Shown here piece by piece: positions 43,845 through 53,540 of a stretch of DNA of 64,000 nucleotides. Numbering within the stretch: position 1 is the first letter of the stretch; each line of letters begins with the position of its first letter. The position numbers were made by a program, and so were the translations under genes. The stretch lies in NCBI RefSeq assembly GCF_002797535.1, contig NZ_PGFD01000001.1, positions 1,674,001 through 1,738,000 on the forward strand, read 5' to 3'. The notes under the pieces are model-generated. The model was not told the origin of the DNA and searched no databases. It was given only the letters and a program-made list of their open reading frames with translations. The stretch is from Chryseobacterium geocarposphaerae. GTDB taxonomy: Bacteria; Bacteroidota; Bacteroidia; Flavobacteriales; Weeksellaceae.

Positions 43845-45347
43845 CTATTTCAAATAAGTTTCATATAAATCCGTTCTCCTGTCTTTCAAAACCTGTACAG
43901 AACCATTATAATGCAAATCTTTCAGAAGATTCAGATCAACATCAACAATTAAGGTCATTTCTGTATTGGGTGTTGCTTCTCCTTTTACCGCATTAGAAGG
44001 AAATGCAAAATCTGACGGCGTGAACACCGCTGCCTGTCCAAACTGAATATCCATATTATTAACGCCCGGAAGGTTTCCTACACAGCCTGCAATGGCAACA
44101 TAGCATTCGTTTTCAATCGCTCTGGCAGCCGCACAATGTCTTACTCTGATATACGCATTCTGAGTATCGGTAAGATAAGGTACAAACAGGATTTTCATTC
44201 CCTGATCAGCCAGTATTCTCGGAAGCTCAGGAAATTCGACATCGTAGCAGATTACCAATCCTATTTTGCCACAATCCGTATCAAAAACCTTGATCTCACT
44301 TCCTCCTTTCATCCCATAATACTTTCTCTCATTCGGGGTAATATGAATTTTTCGGTATTCATCAATTCTTCCGTCCCTGTGCAAAAGATAGCTTACATTA
44401 TACAGATCATTATTCTCAAATACGGGCATACTTCCTGAAATAATATTCACATTGTAGCTGATCGCCAATTCGGAAATTTTGTTTTTAATACTTTCAGTCA
44501 TTTTTGCCAGCTCAATCATACTGTCCCTTCCCGATAAGTTATTGAATGGCGCTAATAAAGGCGTATTAAAAAGTTCCGGAAACAGAACAAAATCCGATTT
44601 ATAGTCTCCCATTACATCGACAAAAAATTCTACCTGCTCATAGAAGGCATCAATATCTTTAAACTGTCTCATCTGCCACTGCACGAGACCGATCCTTATG
44701 ATACTGTCCTGCATCGTATTCGGCTTTTTACTGTAATAGATATTATTCCATTGCAGCAAAACAGCATTTTCTCTGGACGATTCATCTTCCGGAAGGTATT
44801 TTTTCAGCACCTTGATAGGCAGAAAGTTATTGGACAGCTGAAACGAAAGAACCGGATCATATATCTCTTTATCTCTCACCTTGCGAATATAATCTCTGGC
44901 AGAAAGTTCGTGGCTGTATTCGTGATAGTTAGGAATTCTTCCGCCCAATACAATAGATTTCAGATTCAGCAATTCACAAAGCTCTTTACGTGCATCATAG
45001 AGCCTGCGTCCCAGTCTCAATTCACGATACTGCGGATCTACAAAAACTTCGATACCATATAAAACATTTCCCGTAGAAGAATGGGTATTAAATGTATAAT
45101 TTCCTGTAATATCGCTGTAGGTATGATCATCTCCAAAATCTTCATAATTTACTATAATCGAAAGAGCGACTGCCGCCAGTTTTCCGTCTACTGTAATACA
45201 AATCTGGCCCTGAGGAAAAATTTTAGTAAGCTTGGCAATGCTTTTCTTTGCCCAAACGTATTCTGACATTTTTGGATAGGCAAGCTTCATAACTTCTACC
45301 AGTTCATCGTAATCTTCAAGCTTTAACGATCGTGTTTCAATTTGCAT
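43845..45347 (-). CDS. Fused GNAT acetyltransferase and carbon-nitrogen hydrolase
   Basis: This 500-residue protein has an N-terminal GNAT domain (about 1-205, with VDPQYRELRLGRRLYDARKE as the acetyl-CoA loop) and a C-terminal nitrilase-superfamily domain (about 215-500). The nitrilase triad is Glu in FVLFPELFN, Lys in YRKIHITPNE and Cys in GLVICYDVEFPE. This bifunctional layout is known in many bacteria. It is cytoplasmic; the substrate (an amide or N-acyl compound) is unknown. Confidence 0.9.
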   Translation of the reverse strand: MQIETRSLKLEDYDELVEVMKLAYPKMSEYVWAKKSIAKLTKIFPQGQICITVDGKLAAVALSIIVNYEDFGDDHTYSDITGNYTFNTHSSTGNVLYGIEVFVDPQYRELRLGRRLYDARKELCELLNLKSIVLGGRIPNYHEYSHELSARDYIRKVRDKEIYDPVLSFQLSNNFLPIKVLKKYLPEDESSRENAVLLQWNNIYYSKKPNTMQDSIIRIGLVQWQMRQFKDIDAFYEQVEFFVDVMGDYKSDFVLFPELFNTPLLAPFNNLSGRDSMIELAKMTESIKNKISELAISYNVNIISGSMPVFENNDLYNVSYLLHRDGRIDEYRKIHITPNERKYYGMKGGSEIKVFDTDCGKIGLVICYDVEFPELPRILADQGMKILFVPYLTDTQNAYIRVRHCAAARAIENECYVAIAGCVGNLPGVNNMDIQFGQAAVFTPSDFAFPSNAVKGEATPNTEMTLIVDVDLNLLKDLHYNGSVQVLKDRRTDLYETYLK

Positions 45348-45519
45348 ATTATTTCTTTTTTATGATTTGTAAAAGTGTAATAACTATTCCATATACGGCT
45401 AACTGCTAATACAACTAAAATATACGGAATTTTTGATTTTTAAGATTAATATTCTTGTGTTCTTTTTAATTATTTGTTAAGTTTAACTTATTGAAATTTA
45501 TTTATTGAACTAATACAAA

Positions 45520-46062
45520 ATGAGCAATCAGGTTAAAACCTTCAGAGAACAACAGCATATGACCCAAGCAGAGCTTGCTGAAAAATCAGGACTTTCATTA
45601 AGGACCATTCAGAGGATTGAAGCAGGAAGTACTCCTAAAGGTTTTACTTTAAAAGCTATTGCAAAAGCTCTAGAAATTGAAACCGAAAAGATCGTGCCAT
45701 CTGTTCAGGAAAAGGGCCCAAACAATAGAGCTAAACTTATTAATCTCTCTTCTTTAGTTGGTCTCATCATTCCATTCGGAGGAATTATTATGCCTCTGAT
45801 TCTAACCCATAAAACCCGAGACCCTAAAACCAAAGAAATCGGAAAAGATATTATCAGCATACAAATTTTATTAGCCGCCGTTCTGTCTCTTTTTATGATT
45901 ATCAGTCCGTTTATTCAGCACCTTTCAGGCATCCGGTTTCCTCTTTTTCTCATTCCTCTTATCAGTTTACTCGGTGTAAAACTGTTCATCATCATTAGAA
46001 ATGGCATCAGTTTAAACCAAAACAACACTTTACATATCAAACTGAAAACCAATTTTTTATAG
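45520..46062 (+). CDS. Helix-turn-helix protein with C-terminal membrane segments
   Basis: This 180-residue protein starts with a classical Xre-type helix-turn-helix (about 3-58, MTQAELAEKSGLSLRTIQRI). A DUF4870-like membrane part follows, with three hydrophobic segments (about 74-92, 115-134 and 140-158). DNA-binding proteins anchored in the membrane in this way are common in flavobacteria, but their targets are unknown. It lies 172 bp after the divergent GNAT-nitrilase gene. Confidence 0.8.
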   Translation: MSNQVKTFREQQHMTQAELAEKSGLSLRTIQRIEAGSTPKGFTLKAIAKALEIETEKIVPSVQEKGPNNRAKLINLSSLVGLIIPFGGIIMPLILTHKTRDPKTKEIGKDIISIQILLAAVLSLFMIISPFIQHLSGIRFPLFLIPLISLLGVKLFIIIRNGISLNQNNTLHIKLKTNFL

Positions 46063-46076
46063 TTTAAAAACTTTAA

Positions 46077-46104
46077 TTGTCGTAAAATTGTCGCCTTATT
46101 TTTG
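46077..46104 (+). promoter_or_regulatory. Promoter of the retropepsin-like gene
   Basis: TTG (46077-46079) and TATTTTTG (46097-46104) with a 17-bp spacer match the Bacteroidota consensus, 45 bp before the start. Confidence 0.5.
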
Positions 46105-46148
46105 TAAGAATTCTGTTGAAATCCACGAATCTTGCAAAAAAAATAACA

Positions 46149-47060
46149 ATGAAAATTTTTAAGAAAATTGTACTGGCTTTTTTAGTCACTTTAATTCTGG
46201 TATTGATTGGCACATATTTTTATTTCAATCAAAAATTCACTCCCGAAAAAAATTATTTAACGGTAAAAAACGAAAGCGGAAAAGTTCCTATGATATGGTT
46301 AGGAAATGATAAAAATGTTTTGCTTGTCCCTATTCATTTTCCAACAGATTCCACTACTTATTATTTACAGTTTGATACCGGTTCTCCTTCAACAGTGCTA
46401 TACACACAGGCTATTAAAAACATTAAAGCAATACAAATCAGTCGTGGCCGGGCAAAAGCATCCTTCACTTTAGGAAAAACTGAAATATCTTCAAATCGGT
46501 TTAAGCTCATCAATCAGGGTAAAAACGATCACAAAGACACTTTTCCTATTATCGGAACTTTGGGAGCTGACATCCTGGAAAACAACAGAACTCTCATTAA
46601 TTTTAAAAACAGTTATCTGGTTTTTAATCTTACTAAGGCTCCCTCTCAATATACTGATCAACTAATGGATTTTAAGTTTAAAAAGAGAAAGATTATTTTG
46701 AAAGGAATATTGAAAGGAAAAGAAAAACAATTTCTGTTCGATTCCGGAACGAGCGCTTATGAATTGCTTACCCAAAAAGAAGAATGGACGAATTTAAAAT
46801 CTCCTCATTCCCGTGTAGTCATCGAACAAGCCCGATCATGGCAGAATATCCTTACCAGCTATACTGCAACTTGTGATCAGAATATTGAATTTCAAAACAA
46901 AAAGATTCCACTCGGCCATGTTACCTATGTAGAAGGATTTTCACAAACACAATACGCACTTATGAAATTTTCAGGAATGACAGGAATGCTAGGGAATAAA
47001 ATTTTTCTGAACAATGTTTTATATCTGGATTGTAAAAATGAAAAAATAGTTATAGACTGA
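46149..47060 (+). CDS. Membrane-anchored protein with two retropepsin-like lobes
   Basis: This 303-residue protein starts at the ATG at 46149 (MKIFKKI) with one N-terminal membrane segment (about 7-27). Two aspartic-protease-like lobes follow: D76-T-G78 in LQFDTGSPS and D198-S-G200 in LFDSGTSA. Each has a later GTLGADIL or GMLGNKIF strand-turn typical of retropepsin-like folds. In pepsin such paired lobes form one active site. A secreted or periplasmic aspartic protease is possible; the family is broad and no substrate is known. Confidence 0.7.
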   Translation: MKIFKKIVLAFLVTLILVLIGTYFYFNQKFTPEKNYLTVKNESGKVPMIWLGNDKNVLLVPIHFPTDSTTYYLQFDTGSPSTVLYTQAIKNIKAIQISRGRAKASFTLGKTEISSNRFKLINQGKNDHKDTFPIIGTLGADILENNRTLINFKNSYLVFNLTKAPSQYTDQLMDFKFKKRKIILKGILKGKEKQFLFDSGTSAYELLTQKEEWTNLKSPHSRVVIEQARSWQNILTSYTATCDQNIEFQNKKIPLGHVTYVEGFSQTQYALMKFSGMTGMLGNKIFLNNVLYLDCKNEKIVID

Positions 47061-47235
47061 TTAAAAAATCTAAATACAACTTGGCGAAATATGAAGTGCA
47101 AAAAATAAGTTTTTATTACAAATGTAAAGCTATGAATAACATTATCATTTGGACTTTACAACAAATAAATTTTGAACTCCACAACAAAATGAACGATTAA
47201 AATAATCCTCAACTTTGTCCTGTAAATTTAAAAAA

Positions 47236-48207
47236 ATGGAAAACGCACAAAAAACAAAAGTGTTGGTAACCGGCGGAACAGGTTTTTTAGGAGTTCATAC
47301 TGTTTTGCAGTTATTACAGCAAGGCTATCAAGTCAGAACAACCCTTCGTTCACTTTCAAAAAAAGATCAGATAATTAAAGCATTGGAAGAATCAGGAATT
47401 ACAGATTTTTCACCTCTTTCTTTTATTGAAGCCGATCTAACAAATGACTACAATTGGGATGAAGCGGTAAAGGGTTGTGATTATGTCCTTCATGTTGCAT
47501 CTCCCTTCCCTGCAAAGGATCCAAAGGATGAAAATGAGCTTATAATTCCGGCAAGAGACGGAGCATTACGGGTTTTAAAAGCATCACGTGACGGAGGAGT
47601 AAAACGGGTGGTATTAACTTCTTCATTTGCTGCAGTCGGCTACAGTACTGATATTGAAAATTATATTTTCACAGAAAAAGATTGGACAGATACGAATATT
47701 GATCTTCCCGCTTACATTAAATCTAAAACTGTAGCTGAAAAATCTGCATGGAAGTTTATCGAAGAAGAAGGAAATAATCTGGAAATGTCCGTCATTAATC
47801 CTGTTGGTATATTTGGTCCTGCAATTGGGGGTATTACTTCCGCTTCCCTGGATGTTGCCGTTATAGGAATTTTAAACGGAGATCTTGAGTCAACACCTCA
47901 TTTTACTATGGGCGTAGTGGACGTGAGAGATGTAGCAGACATCCATATCAAAGCAATGCTTCATCCTAATGCTGCCGGTGAACGTTTTATTGCAACTTCA
48001 GAGGGTACAATGAGTTTTTATGATGTAGCTGAACTATTTAAAAAAGAAAGACCGCAGTTTACCAAAAAAATGAAGAGGCTGGAACCTATTGACAGAGTAT
48101 ATTACAAACAAATGTCCAACGAAAAGGCCAGATCTGTACTTAATTGGAACCCGAGAAGCCGGGAAGAAGCGCTCTTGGCAAGTGCAGACAGTGTAATGAA
48201 TGTTTGA
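47236..48207 (+). CDS. SDR-family NAD(P)-dependent reductase/epimerase
   Basis: This 323-residue protein is an extended short-chain dehydrogenase like dihydroflavonol 4-reductases and aldehyde reductases. It has the Rossmann motif GGTGFLG, HVASPFPAKDP, VVLTSSFAAVG and YIKSKTVAEKSAWK (Tyr-x3-Lys catalytic pair). The ATG at 47236 gives MENAQKTK. It is followed after 150 bp by an AraC-family regulator gene on the same strand, with a terminator between. The substrate is unknown; reduction of a carbonyl compound is likely. Confidence 0.88.
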   Translation: MENAQKTKVLVTGGTGFLGVHTVLQLLQQGYQVRTTLRSLSKKDQIIKALEESGITDFSPLSFIEADLTNDYNWDEAVKGCDYVLHVASPFPAKDPKDENELIIPARDGALRVLKASRDGGVKRVVLTSSFAAVGYSTDIENYIFTEKDWTDTNIDLPAYIKSKTVAEKSAWKFIEEEGNNLEMSVINPVGIFGPAIGGITSASLDVAVIGILNGDLESTPHFTMGVVDVRDVADIHIKAMLHPNAAGERFIATSEGTMSFYDVAELFKKERPQFTKKMKRLEPIDRVYYKQMSNEKARSVLNWNPRSREEALLASADSVMNV

Positions 48208-48240
48208 TGAAATTTTGTTAGATTTAAAAGCAATAAAATT

Positions 48241-48291
48241 ACTGTATCGGAATTTTGGTGAAACACTTAATTTTTCGGTACAGTTTTTTTC
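48241..48291 (+). terminator. Terminator of the SDR gene
   Basis: A roughly 12-bp stem (ACTGTATCGGAA at 48241-48252 with TTTTCGGTACAGT-type complement ending at 48284) is followed by a run of T. Confidence 0.65.
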
Positions 48292-48357
48292 AAAATCCAT
48301 ATTGAGTAATCATGCCCGAAATCTTATTCATTTAACTGATCAAAGAAAATTAACATC

Positions 48358-49152
48358 ATGAAATTAAATAATCTACAATCCTGCCATTTAGGGCCAGAGA
48401 TATCACCCGAACAGTTTATTCCGGAGCATTTTTTTCTGTTTTTACTTAAAGGATCCATGATTTCATATGACGGCTACAAACATTACGAGATGAAACCCGG
48501 AGATTACTGTGTCGCAAGAAAAAATCATTTTGTTCGTTATACCAAACACAAAGACGAGGGACAGTTTGAAAAAGTAATTATTGCTTTTGATGAAGTCTTT
48601 TTAAAGAAATTTCTTGCACGCCACCCTTATCAAACCGAACCATCTACCAGTAATGACGCATTTTTATTTATCAAGGAAGATAAGCTGATCAATAATTTTA
48701 TACAGTCTCTAGAGCCTTACTACAATGGAACCGAACAATTGGATGATGTTTTTGTTGATATCAAACGTGAAGAATTGTTGATGATTTTGCTCAATAATAA
48801 TTCTGAACTAAAAAATATATTTTTCAATTTCAATGTTCCGCACAAAATTGAGCTGGAATCTTTTATGAACCAACATTATAAATTCAACATCAGTATGGAA
48901 AGGTTTGCATTTATGAGCGGGCGGAGCTTATCAACTTTCAAAAGAGAGTTTAAAGCCATTTTTAATACCACTCCAGGAAAATGGCTGATGAAAAAACGTT
49001 TGGATGAAGCTTATTTTCTGTTAGATAAAGAGCACAAAAAGCCCACTGATATTTACACTGAACTTGGCTTTGAAGATCTTTCCCATTTCTCTTTTGTTTT
49101 CAAAAAAGAATTTGGGGTATCTCCGTCAAATATTGGAAAACGTAAAAAATAA
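48358..49152 (+). CDS. AraC-family transcriptional regulator
   Basis: This 264-residue protein has a cupin-like N-terminus (about 15-100, including FFLFLLKGSMISYDGYKHYE) and two C-terminal helix-turn-helix motifs (about 165-260, with FAFMSGRSLSTFKREFKAIF and GFEDLSHFSFVFKKEFGVSP). It follows the SDR reductase gene on the same strand and may control it. The effector is unknown. Confidence 0.9.
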   Translation: MKLNNLQSCHLGPEISPEQFIPEHFFLFLLKGSMISYDGYKHYEMKPGDYCVARKNHFVRYTKHKDEGQFEKVIIAFDEVFLKKFLARHPYQTEPSTSNDAFLFIKEDKLINNFIQSLEPYYNGTEQLDDVFVDIKREELLMILLNNNSELKNIFFNFNVPHKIELESFMNQHYKFNISMERFAFMSGRSLSTFKREFKAIFNTTPGKWLMKKRLDEAYFLLDKEHKKPTDIYTELGFEDLSHFSFVFKKEFGVSPSNIGKRKK

Positions 49153-49270
49153 CAATATATGCTAATTCTATATTTTTAGTGGTAAACTTAGATCAAGAAA
49201 GGATAGGAAAATGTAAATTTAATACTTCTTTTCTTGATTAATGAGTATAGTTTTATGGTATAGAGAATCG

Positions 49271-50656
49271 TTACTTTCCGATACAAAACTTAGAAAATAT
49301 ATTCCCCAAAACCTCATCATTTGTTACCTCACCGGAAATCTCACCAAGATGTTCCAAAGCGTTTCTAAGTTCATAGGCCAATAATTCCGTAGAGATTTGG
49401 AAGGTAATCGCTTCTTTTACTTTATGCACAGCATCCAAAGATTTCTGTAAAGCTTCGAAATGACGCTGATTGGTAATAACCACGTTATTTTCGGATGCTT
49501 TTAACTGTTCAACATAAGAAGACAATTCGTTTTTCAGATCCTGAATATTCTGGTTTTCTACGGCAGAAATTTTAATAAAATCGAAATCATGTGTAATCTC
49601 ATTTCTGAAAATATCTTCTACTTTTTCATAGATTGACGGGGAAACCTCATCAATTTTCGTTGAACAGATAATCAGTTTCAGATCCTCTCTCAATAAAGAT
49701 TTTATCATCTCAATATCCTCAGAAAAATCTTCAGTTCCTGCATCTGCCAAGTATACTAGAATGTTAGCATTTTCTACCTTTTCTTTGGCTTTTTTTACAC
49801 CAATCGCTTCAATTTCGTCCACTGTTTCACGAAGTCCGGCTGTATCGATCAATCGGAATGCATGACCTTTAATATGTAAAACTTCTTCAATAGTATCTCT
49901 TGTGGTTCCCGCAATATTACTTACGATCGCTCTTTCCTCCTTCAACAAAGCATTAAGCAACGTAGATTTTCCTGCATTCGGTTTTCCGATAATGGCTACT
50001 GCAGTTCCGTTTTTGATGGCATTTCCGTACTGGAAACTTTCGATCAATAAATTTAATTTTAGTTCGATTTTATTCAATAGCCCTACCAATGCGGACCGGT
50101 CAGCAAACTCCACGTCTTCTTCAGCAAAATCCAGCTCCAGCTCAATTAAAGAGACAAAATTGAGTAGATCAGTCCTTAAAAAAGAGATTTCATTGGTAAT
50201 TCCCCCTTTCAGCTGATTGATGGCTACTTTCCTTGAAGCTTCATTTTCAGAAGCAATAACATCGGCAATCGCTTCAGCCTGAGAAAGGTCAATTCTCCCA
50301 TTAATAAAAGCACGAAGAGTAAATTCCCCTGCTTTTGCCATTCTCGCTCCGTTTTTAATCAAAGTCTCAAGAATACGTTTTCCAATGTGCGGAGAACCGT
50401 GAAAAGCTATTTCCACAGAATTTTCCGTGGTAAAACTTTTTGGTGCCAGAAATATTGAGAGCATGACTTCATCTATCACCTCTTCCCCATCTACAAAATA
50501 TCCGTAATGAATGGTATGAGACTTCTGCTTCGCCAGCTTTTTTGCAGGAAAAGATTTTTGAACGACTGATAAAGCATCGTTCCCCGAAACTCTGATAATC
50601 CCTAAAGCTCCTACTCCATTGGCTGTAGCCAACGCACAAATGGTATCGTTATTCAT
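49271..50656 (-). CDS. mnmE: tRNA modification GTPase MnmE
   Basis: This 461-residue protein works with MnmG to modify U34 of tRNAs that read two-box codons. It has the tetrahydrofolate-binding N-terminal domain, the G domain (GKPNAGKSTLLNALL, TTRDTIEEV, DTAGLRETVDEIE, CSTKID) and the invariant C-terminal CIGK, whose Cys is needed for the reaction. The length is normal. MnmG is not in this window. The upstream 313 bp to the next gene hold its promoter region and the aminopeptidase P terminator. Confidence 0.97.
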   Translation of the reverse strand: MNNDTICALATANGVGALGIIRVSGNDALSVVQKSFPAKKLAKQKSHTIHYGYFVDGEEVIDEVMLSIFLAPKSFTTENSVEIAFHGSPHIGKRILETLIKNGARMAKAGEFTLRAFINGRIDLSQAEAIADVIASENEASRKVAINQLKGGITNEISFLRTDLLNFVSLIELELDFAEEDVEFADRSALVGLLNKIELKLNLLIESFQYGNAIKNGTAVAIIGKPNAGKSTLLNALLKEERAIVSNIAGTTRDTIEEVLHIKGHAFRLIDTAGLRETVDEIEAIGVKKAKEKVENANILVYLADAGTEDFSEDIEMIKSLLREDLKLIICSTKIDEVSPSIYEKVEDIFRNEITHDFDFIKISAVENQNIQDLKNELSSYVEQLKASENNVVITNQRHFEALQKSLDAVHKVKEAITFQISTELLAYELRNALEHLGEISGEVTNDEVLGNIFSKFCIGK

Positions 50657-50920
50657 GCTGCAAATTTACGTTTTTTAATTGCAAAGAATTATACCGTTTA
50701 TCTATTGTCACTATTTCATTTCTTCTTAAAAATATCAGGAATACTAAAAAGCTTATTAAATCTAAAAATCACCCCCAAAAAGGGATGACTTACTGCTTTT
50801 GAATTTACTAATGTATATGAAAGGTGTGATTTGGTATTTTTGCTACACAAATATAATATTTATTTTTCACAAATTAGAGAAAAATAAATAAATTATTATT
50901 ATCCCTATTTCAATTAATAA
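50657..50920. other. Intergenic region upstream of mnmE
   Basis: No gene or clear motif is seen here apart from the terminator hairpin at its right end. It is AT-rich and probably contains the mnmE promoter. Confidence 0.5.
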
Positions 50921-50954
50921 AAAAAGCCTTGTAAGTATTATTACAAGGCTTTTT
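50921..50954 (-). terminator. Terminator of the aminopeptidase P gene
   Basis: A perfect 14-bp stem (AAAAAGCCTTGTAA at 50921-50934 with its complement at 50941-50954), with a 6-nt loop, is followed by T-rich DNA on the minus strand. Confidence 0.85.
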
Positions 50955-50969
50955 ATTATTTTTAATGTA

Positions 50970-52739
50970 TTAAAGCGGGCTTACCAGGTTCAGGAACCAT
51001 TCTTTAATATCACCTTCCAAAAACGGAGCGAGCTTATCTTCACAGGTTTTATGATAGCTGTTCAACCAGTTAATTTCACTTTCTGAAAGTATTTCTTTTA
51101 CAATCGTATCTTTAAAGAAAGGACAAAGCGTCAATGTTTCAAACTCATAGAATGTTCCATGGATCGTTTTTTCTGCTTCCTTCACTGCGATCAGGTTTTC
51201 GTGACGGATTCCGTAGTCTCCTTCAAGATAATACCCAGGTTCGTTTGAGCAAACCATTCCTACCAAAAGATCCTGTGGATTCATATCTTTTCTGATATTC
51301 TGCGGTCCTTCATGAACATTCATAAAGCTTCCTACCCCATGACCCGTTCCGTGGTTAAAATCTTTTCCTTCCATCCATAATGGTAATCTTGCAATAGCAT
51401 CTAAATGAACTCCCTTTGTTCCTTTCGGGAATTTAACCATTGATAAACGGATCATTCCCTGTAAAACTAAGGTAGAATTTCTTTTGAATTCTTCAGAAAC
51501 TGTTCCTAAAGCCAATGTTCTTGTAATATCAGTAGTTCCTTCAAGATACTGACCTCCGGAATCTACCAGAATACTCGCGTCATTCGTTACTTCTTTGCTT
51601 CCTTCGCTTTTTGCAGAATAATGCATAATGGCACCATTGTCTTTATACCCAACAATGCTTCCGAAACTCTCTCCTACAAAATTTTCTCCCTCAGCACGGA
51701 ACCTTCTCAGTTTTTCCCCGATTGAATATTCATTCATTGCTTCTTTTCCGGCACTGTGAGTCAGCCAATACAGAAATTTCACCATGGCAACTCCGTCTCT
51801 CACCATTACTTTTCTGAAACCTTCCAGCTCTGTTTCATTTTTCTGAGCTTTCATTAAATTTCCGGGAACCGGAGCTTTAATAAATTGATTATCGGATTTT
51901 AGTGCTTCAAAAATAGATTGGTTGCTGTTTGGGGAAACCAAAACTTTTTCATTTTTGAATACTTTTAAATGATTGTAGAACTCTTCATAAGGCATCATTT
52001 TTACAAAAGATTCATCCATTTGTTTTCTGGCTTCAACTTCTAATTTCTCCAGACCAGTAAACAGGATTGCATCATTTTTGGTGATAATGATATATCCTAA
52101 AAATACAGGATTGCTTTGTACGTCACTTCCTCTTAAATTCAGTGTCCAAGCAACATCATCCAGACTTGAAATAATGTGAACGGTTGCTTCCTGTTCTTCC
52201 ATTTTCTGGCGGATAGCAGCAATTTTATCGGTAACCGATTTCCCAGCCCATTTTACAGGATGCACAAAAATCGGATTATTTGATGGTGTACCTCTGTTAA
52301 CCCAGATTTGCTTCAAAAGAGGGTTATCAACCAGCATTATATTTTTTGAATTTAATCTTTGAGTTAAAATTTCCCAGTTGGCATGTGCTGTTGCCAATGC
52401 ATTTACAGCTACTTTTCCGTTTGCAGGAATTTCGGAAATAATCCAGTCGATATAATTAGGCGTTCCTTCCATACCGTCTTTGAAAAGATCAATTCCTGAA
52501 CCTTCCAACTCAATAGCTGCTTGTGTAAAATATCTTCCGTCTGTCCAAAGTCCGGCTTTATCTTTTGTAACCACTACAAAACCTGCAGAACCTAAAAATC
52601 CGGACAGCCAAGCCCTCTCCTGCCATTCTTCGGGCAAATATTCGCTCATATGCGGATCTGCAGAATATACTATAAATGCATCAACATTATTTTTCTGCAT
52701 TTCTTCGCGAAGCGCAGCTACTTTTTCCTTTGAAGTCAT
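50970..52739 (-). CDS. Aminopeptidase P family protein (M24, Xaa-Pro)
   Basis: This 589-residue cytoplasmic metallopeptidase removes N-terminal residues that precede proline. It has two creatinase-like N-terminal domains (about 1-300) and the pita-bread catalytic domain with metal ligands in ILVDSGGQYLEGTTDITRTL, HGTGHGVGSF, SNEPGYYLEGDYGIRHENL and the C-terminal acidic region. The three-domain size (about 590) is that of eukaryotic-type cytosolic aminopeptidase P and common in Bacteroidota. Confidence 0.93.
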   Translation of the reverse strand: MTSKEKVAALREEMQKNNVDAFIVYSADPHMSEYLPEEWQERAWLSGFLGSAGFVVVTKDKAGLWTDGRYFTQAAIELEGSGIDLFKDGMEGTPNYIDWIISEIPANGKVAVNALATAHANWEILTQRLNSKNIMLVDNPLLKQIWVNRGTPSNNPIFVHPVKWAGKSVTDKIAAIRQKMEEQEATVHIISSLDDVAWTLNLRGSDVQSNPVFLGYIIITKNDAILFTGLEKLEVEARKQMDESFVKMMPYEEFYNHLKVFKNEKVLVSPNSNQSIFEALKSDNQFIKAPVPGNLMKAQKNETELEGFRKVMVRDGVAMVKFLYWLTHSAGKEAMNEYSIGEKLRRFRAEGENFVGESFGSIVGYKDNGAIMHYSAKSEGSKEVTNDASILVDSGGQYLEGTTDITRTLALGTVSEEFKRNSTLVLQGMIRLSMVKFPKGTKGVHLDAIARLPLWMEGKDFNHGTGHGVGSFMNVHEGPQNIRKDMNPQDLLVGMVCSNEPGYYLEGDYGIRHENLIAVKEAEKTIHGTFYEFETLTLCPFFKDTIVKEILSESEINWLNSYHKTCEDKLAPFLEGDIKEWFLNLVSPL

Positions 52740-52897
52740 TTTTATGATTTTTAAAGAGGGAAAGTTACAAATTTTTAAGGTTCTAACATGAAAGTTCAGC
52801 GTCCAATTTACAGCAGGTTATTATCAAATCAATTACGTATTAAAAGATGAATATCTAATTTTTATTTTTTTGGAAAGATTCTTGCAGTATTCGCAGT

Positions 52898-53335
52898 ATG
52901 GAAAGACAGAATTACAAAAATCACAAAAAATTTTATCCACCACACCATTTTATCTATCTACCCGTTCTCATTATTTTAGAAATTCTGGGTATTTATAAAG
53001 TTTTTAACGACAGTACGAATCAGCTACTCTGGATATTATTTTCGATTATTATTTTCCTGCTTTTCTATCTGGCTCTCATGCTGAGACAACATTATGCTTT
53101 AGGACTTCAAAACCGGTTGGTAAGACTTGAATTCAAACAGCGGTATTTTGAAATTTTCGGAAACAGATCTGATGAGGTTGAAGAAAAACTGAAATTTGAT
53201 CAAATTGCAGCATTGAGATTCGCTTATGATGATGAATTTAAAGAATTGCTCTATAAAGCCCTTCATGAAAATATTTCAGGAGATGAAATCAAGAAGTCAA
53301 TTCAAAATTGGAGGCCCGATCTGCATAGAATTTAG
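52898..53335 (+). CDS. DUF6526-family membrane protein
   Basis: This 145-residue protein has the start RQNYKNHKKFYPPHHFIYLP and two hydrophobic segments (about 20-34 and 44-63) that mark the DUF6526 family of Bacteroidota. A soluble charged C-terminal part follows (about 80-145, RLVRLEFKQRYFEIFG and ISGDEIKKSIQNWRPD). The function is unknown. It is followed after 26 bp by a small lipoprotein and then by topoisomerase IB on the same strand. Confidence 0.75.
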   Translation: MERQNYKNHKKFYPPHHFIYLPVLIILEILGIYKVFNDSTNQLLWILFSIIIFLLFYLALMLRQHYALGLQNRLVRLEFKQRYFEIFGNRSDEVEEKLKFDQIAALRFAYDDEFKELLYKALHENISGDEIKKSIQNWRPDLHRI

Positions 53336-53361
53336 AATACTAAACACCAAAATAAATTATT

Positions 53362-53529
53362 ATGAAAAAATTAAGTTTATACAGTCTCGCAATGTTCAGT
53401 TTGCTATCATTAACAAGCTGTGAAGCAGTAGAAACCATCTTTAAAGCTGGAATGTGGTGGGGAATTATTTTAGTAGTAGGAGTTATTGGTATCATTTTAT
53501 GGCTATTCTCCAGAGGTAAAAACTCTTAA
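53362..53529 (+). CDS. Small lipoprotein with C-terminal membrane helix
   Basis: This 55-codon gene has a lipoprotein signal ending in the lipobox LTSC (Cys20), then about ten residues (EAVETIFKAG), then a strongly hydrophobic helix (about 31-49) and a basic tail (SRGKNS). Proteins of this kind in flavobacteria are often wrongly named phosphatidate cytidylyltransferase; at 55 residues it has no room for that enzyme. The role is unknown. It lies between DUF6526 and topoisomerase IB genes, with 11 bp to the latter. Confidence 0.75.
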   Translation: MKKLSLYSLAMFSLLSLTSCEAVETIFKAGMWWGIILVVGVIGIILWLFSRGKNS

Positions 53530-53540
53530 AATGATGCAGA

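Noticed and set aside
49192..49238. Terminator after the AraC gene, ATCAAGAAA/TTTCTTGAT
   Set aside because: The 9-bp arms are separated by a 29-nt loop and no T-tract follows; too weak to list as a feature.
53362..53529. Phosphatidate cytidylyltransferase
   Set aside because: At 55 residues with one lipobox and one helix it cannot be that enzyme.
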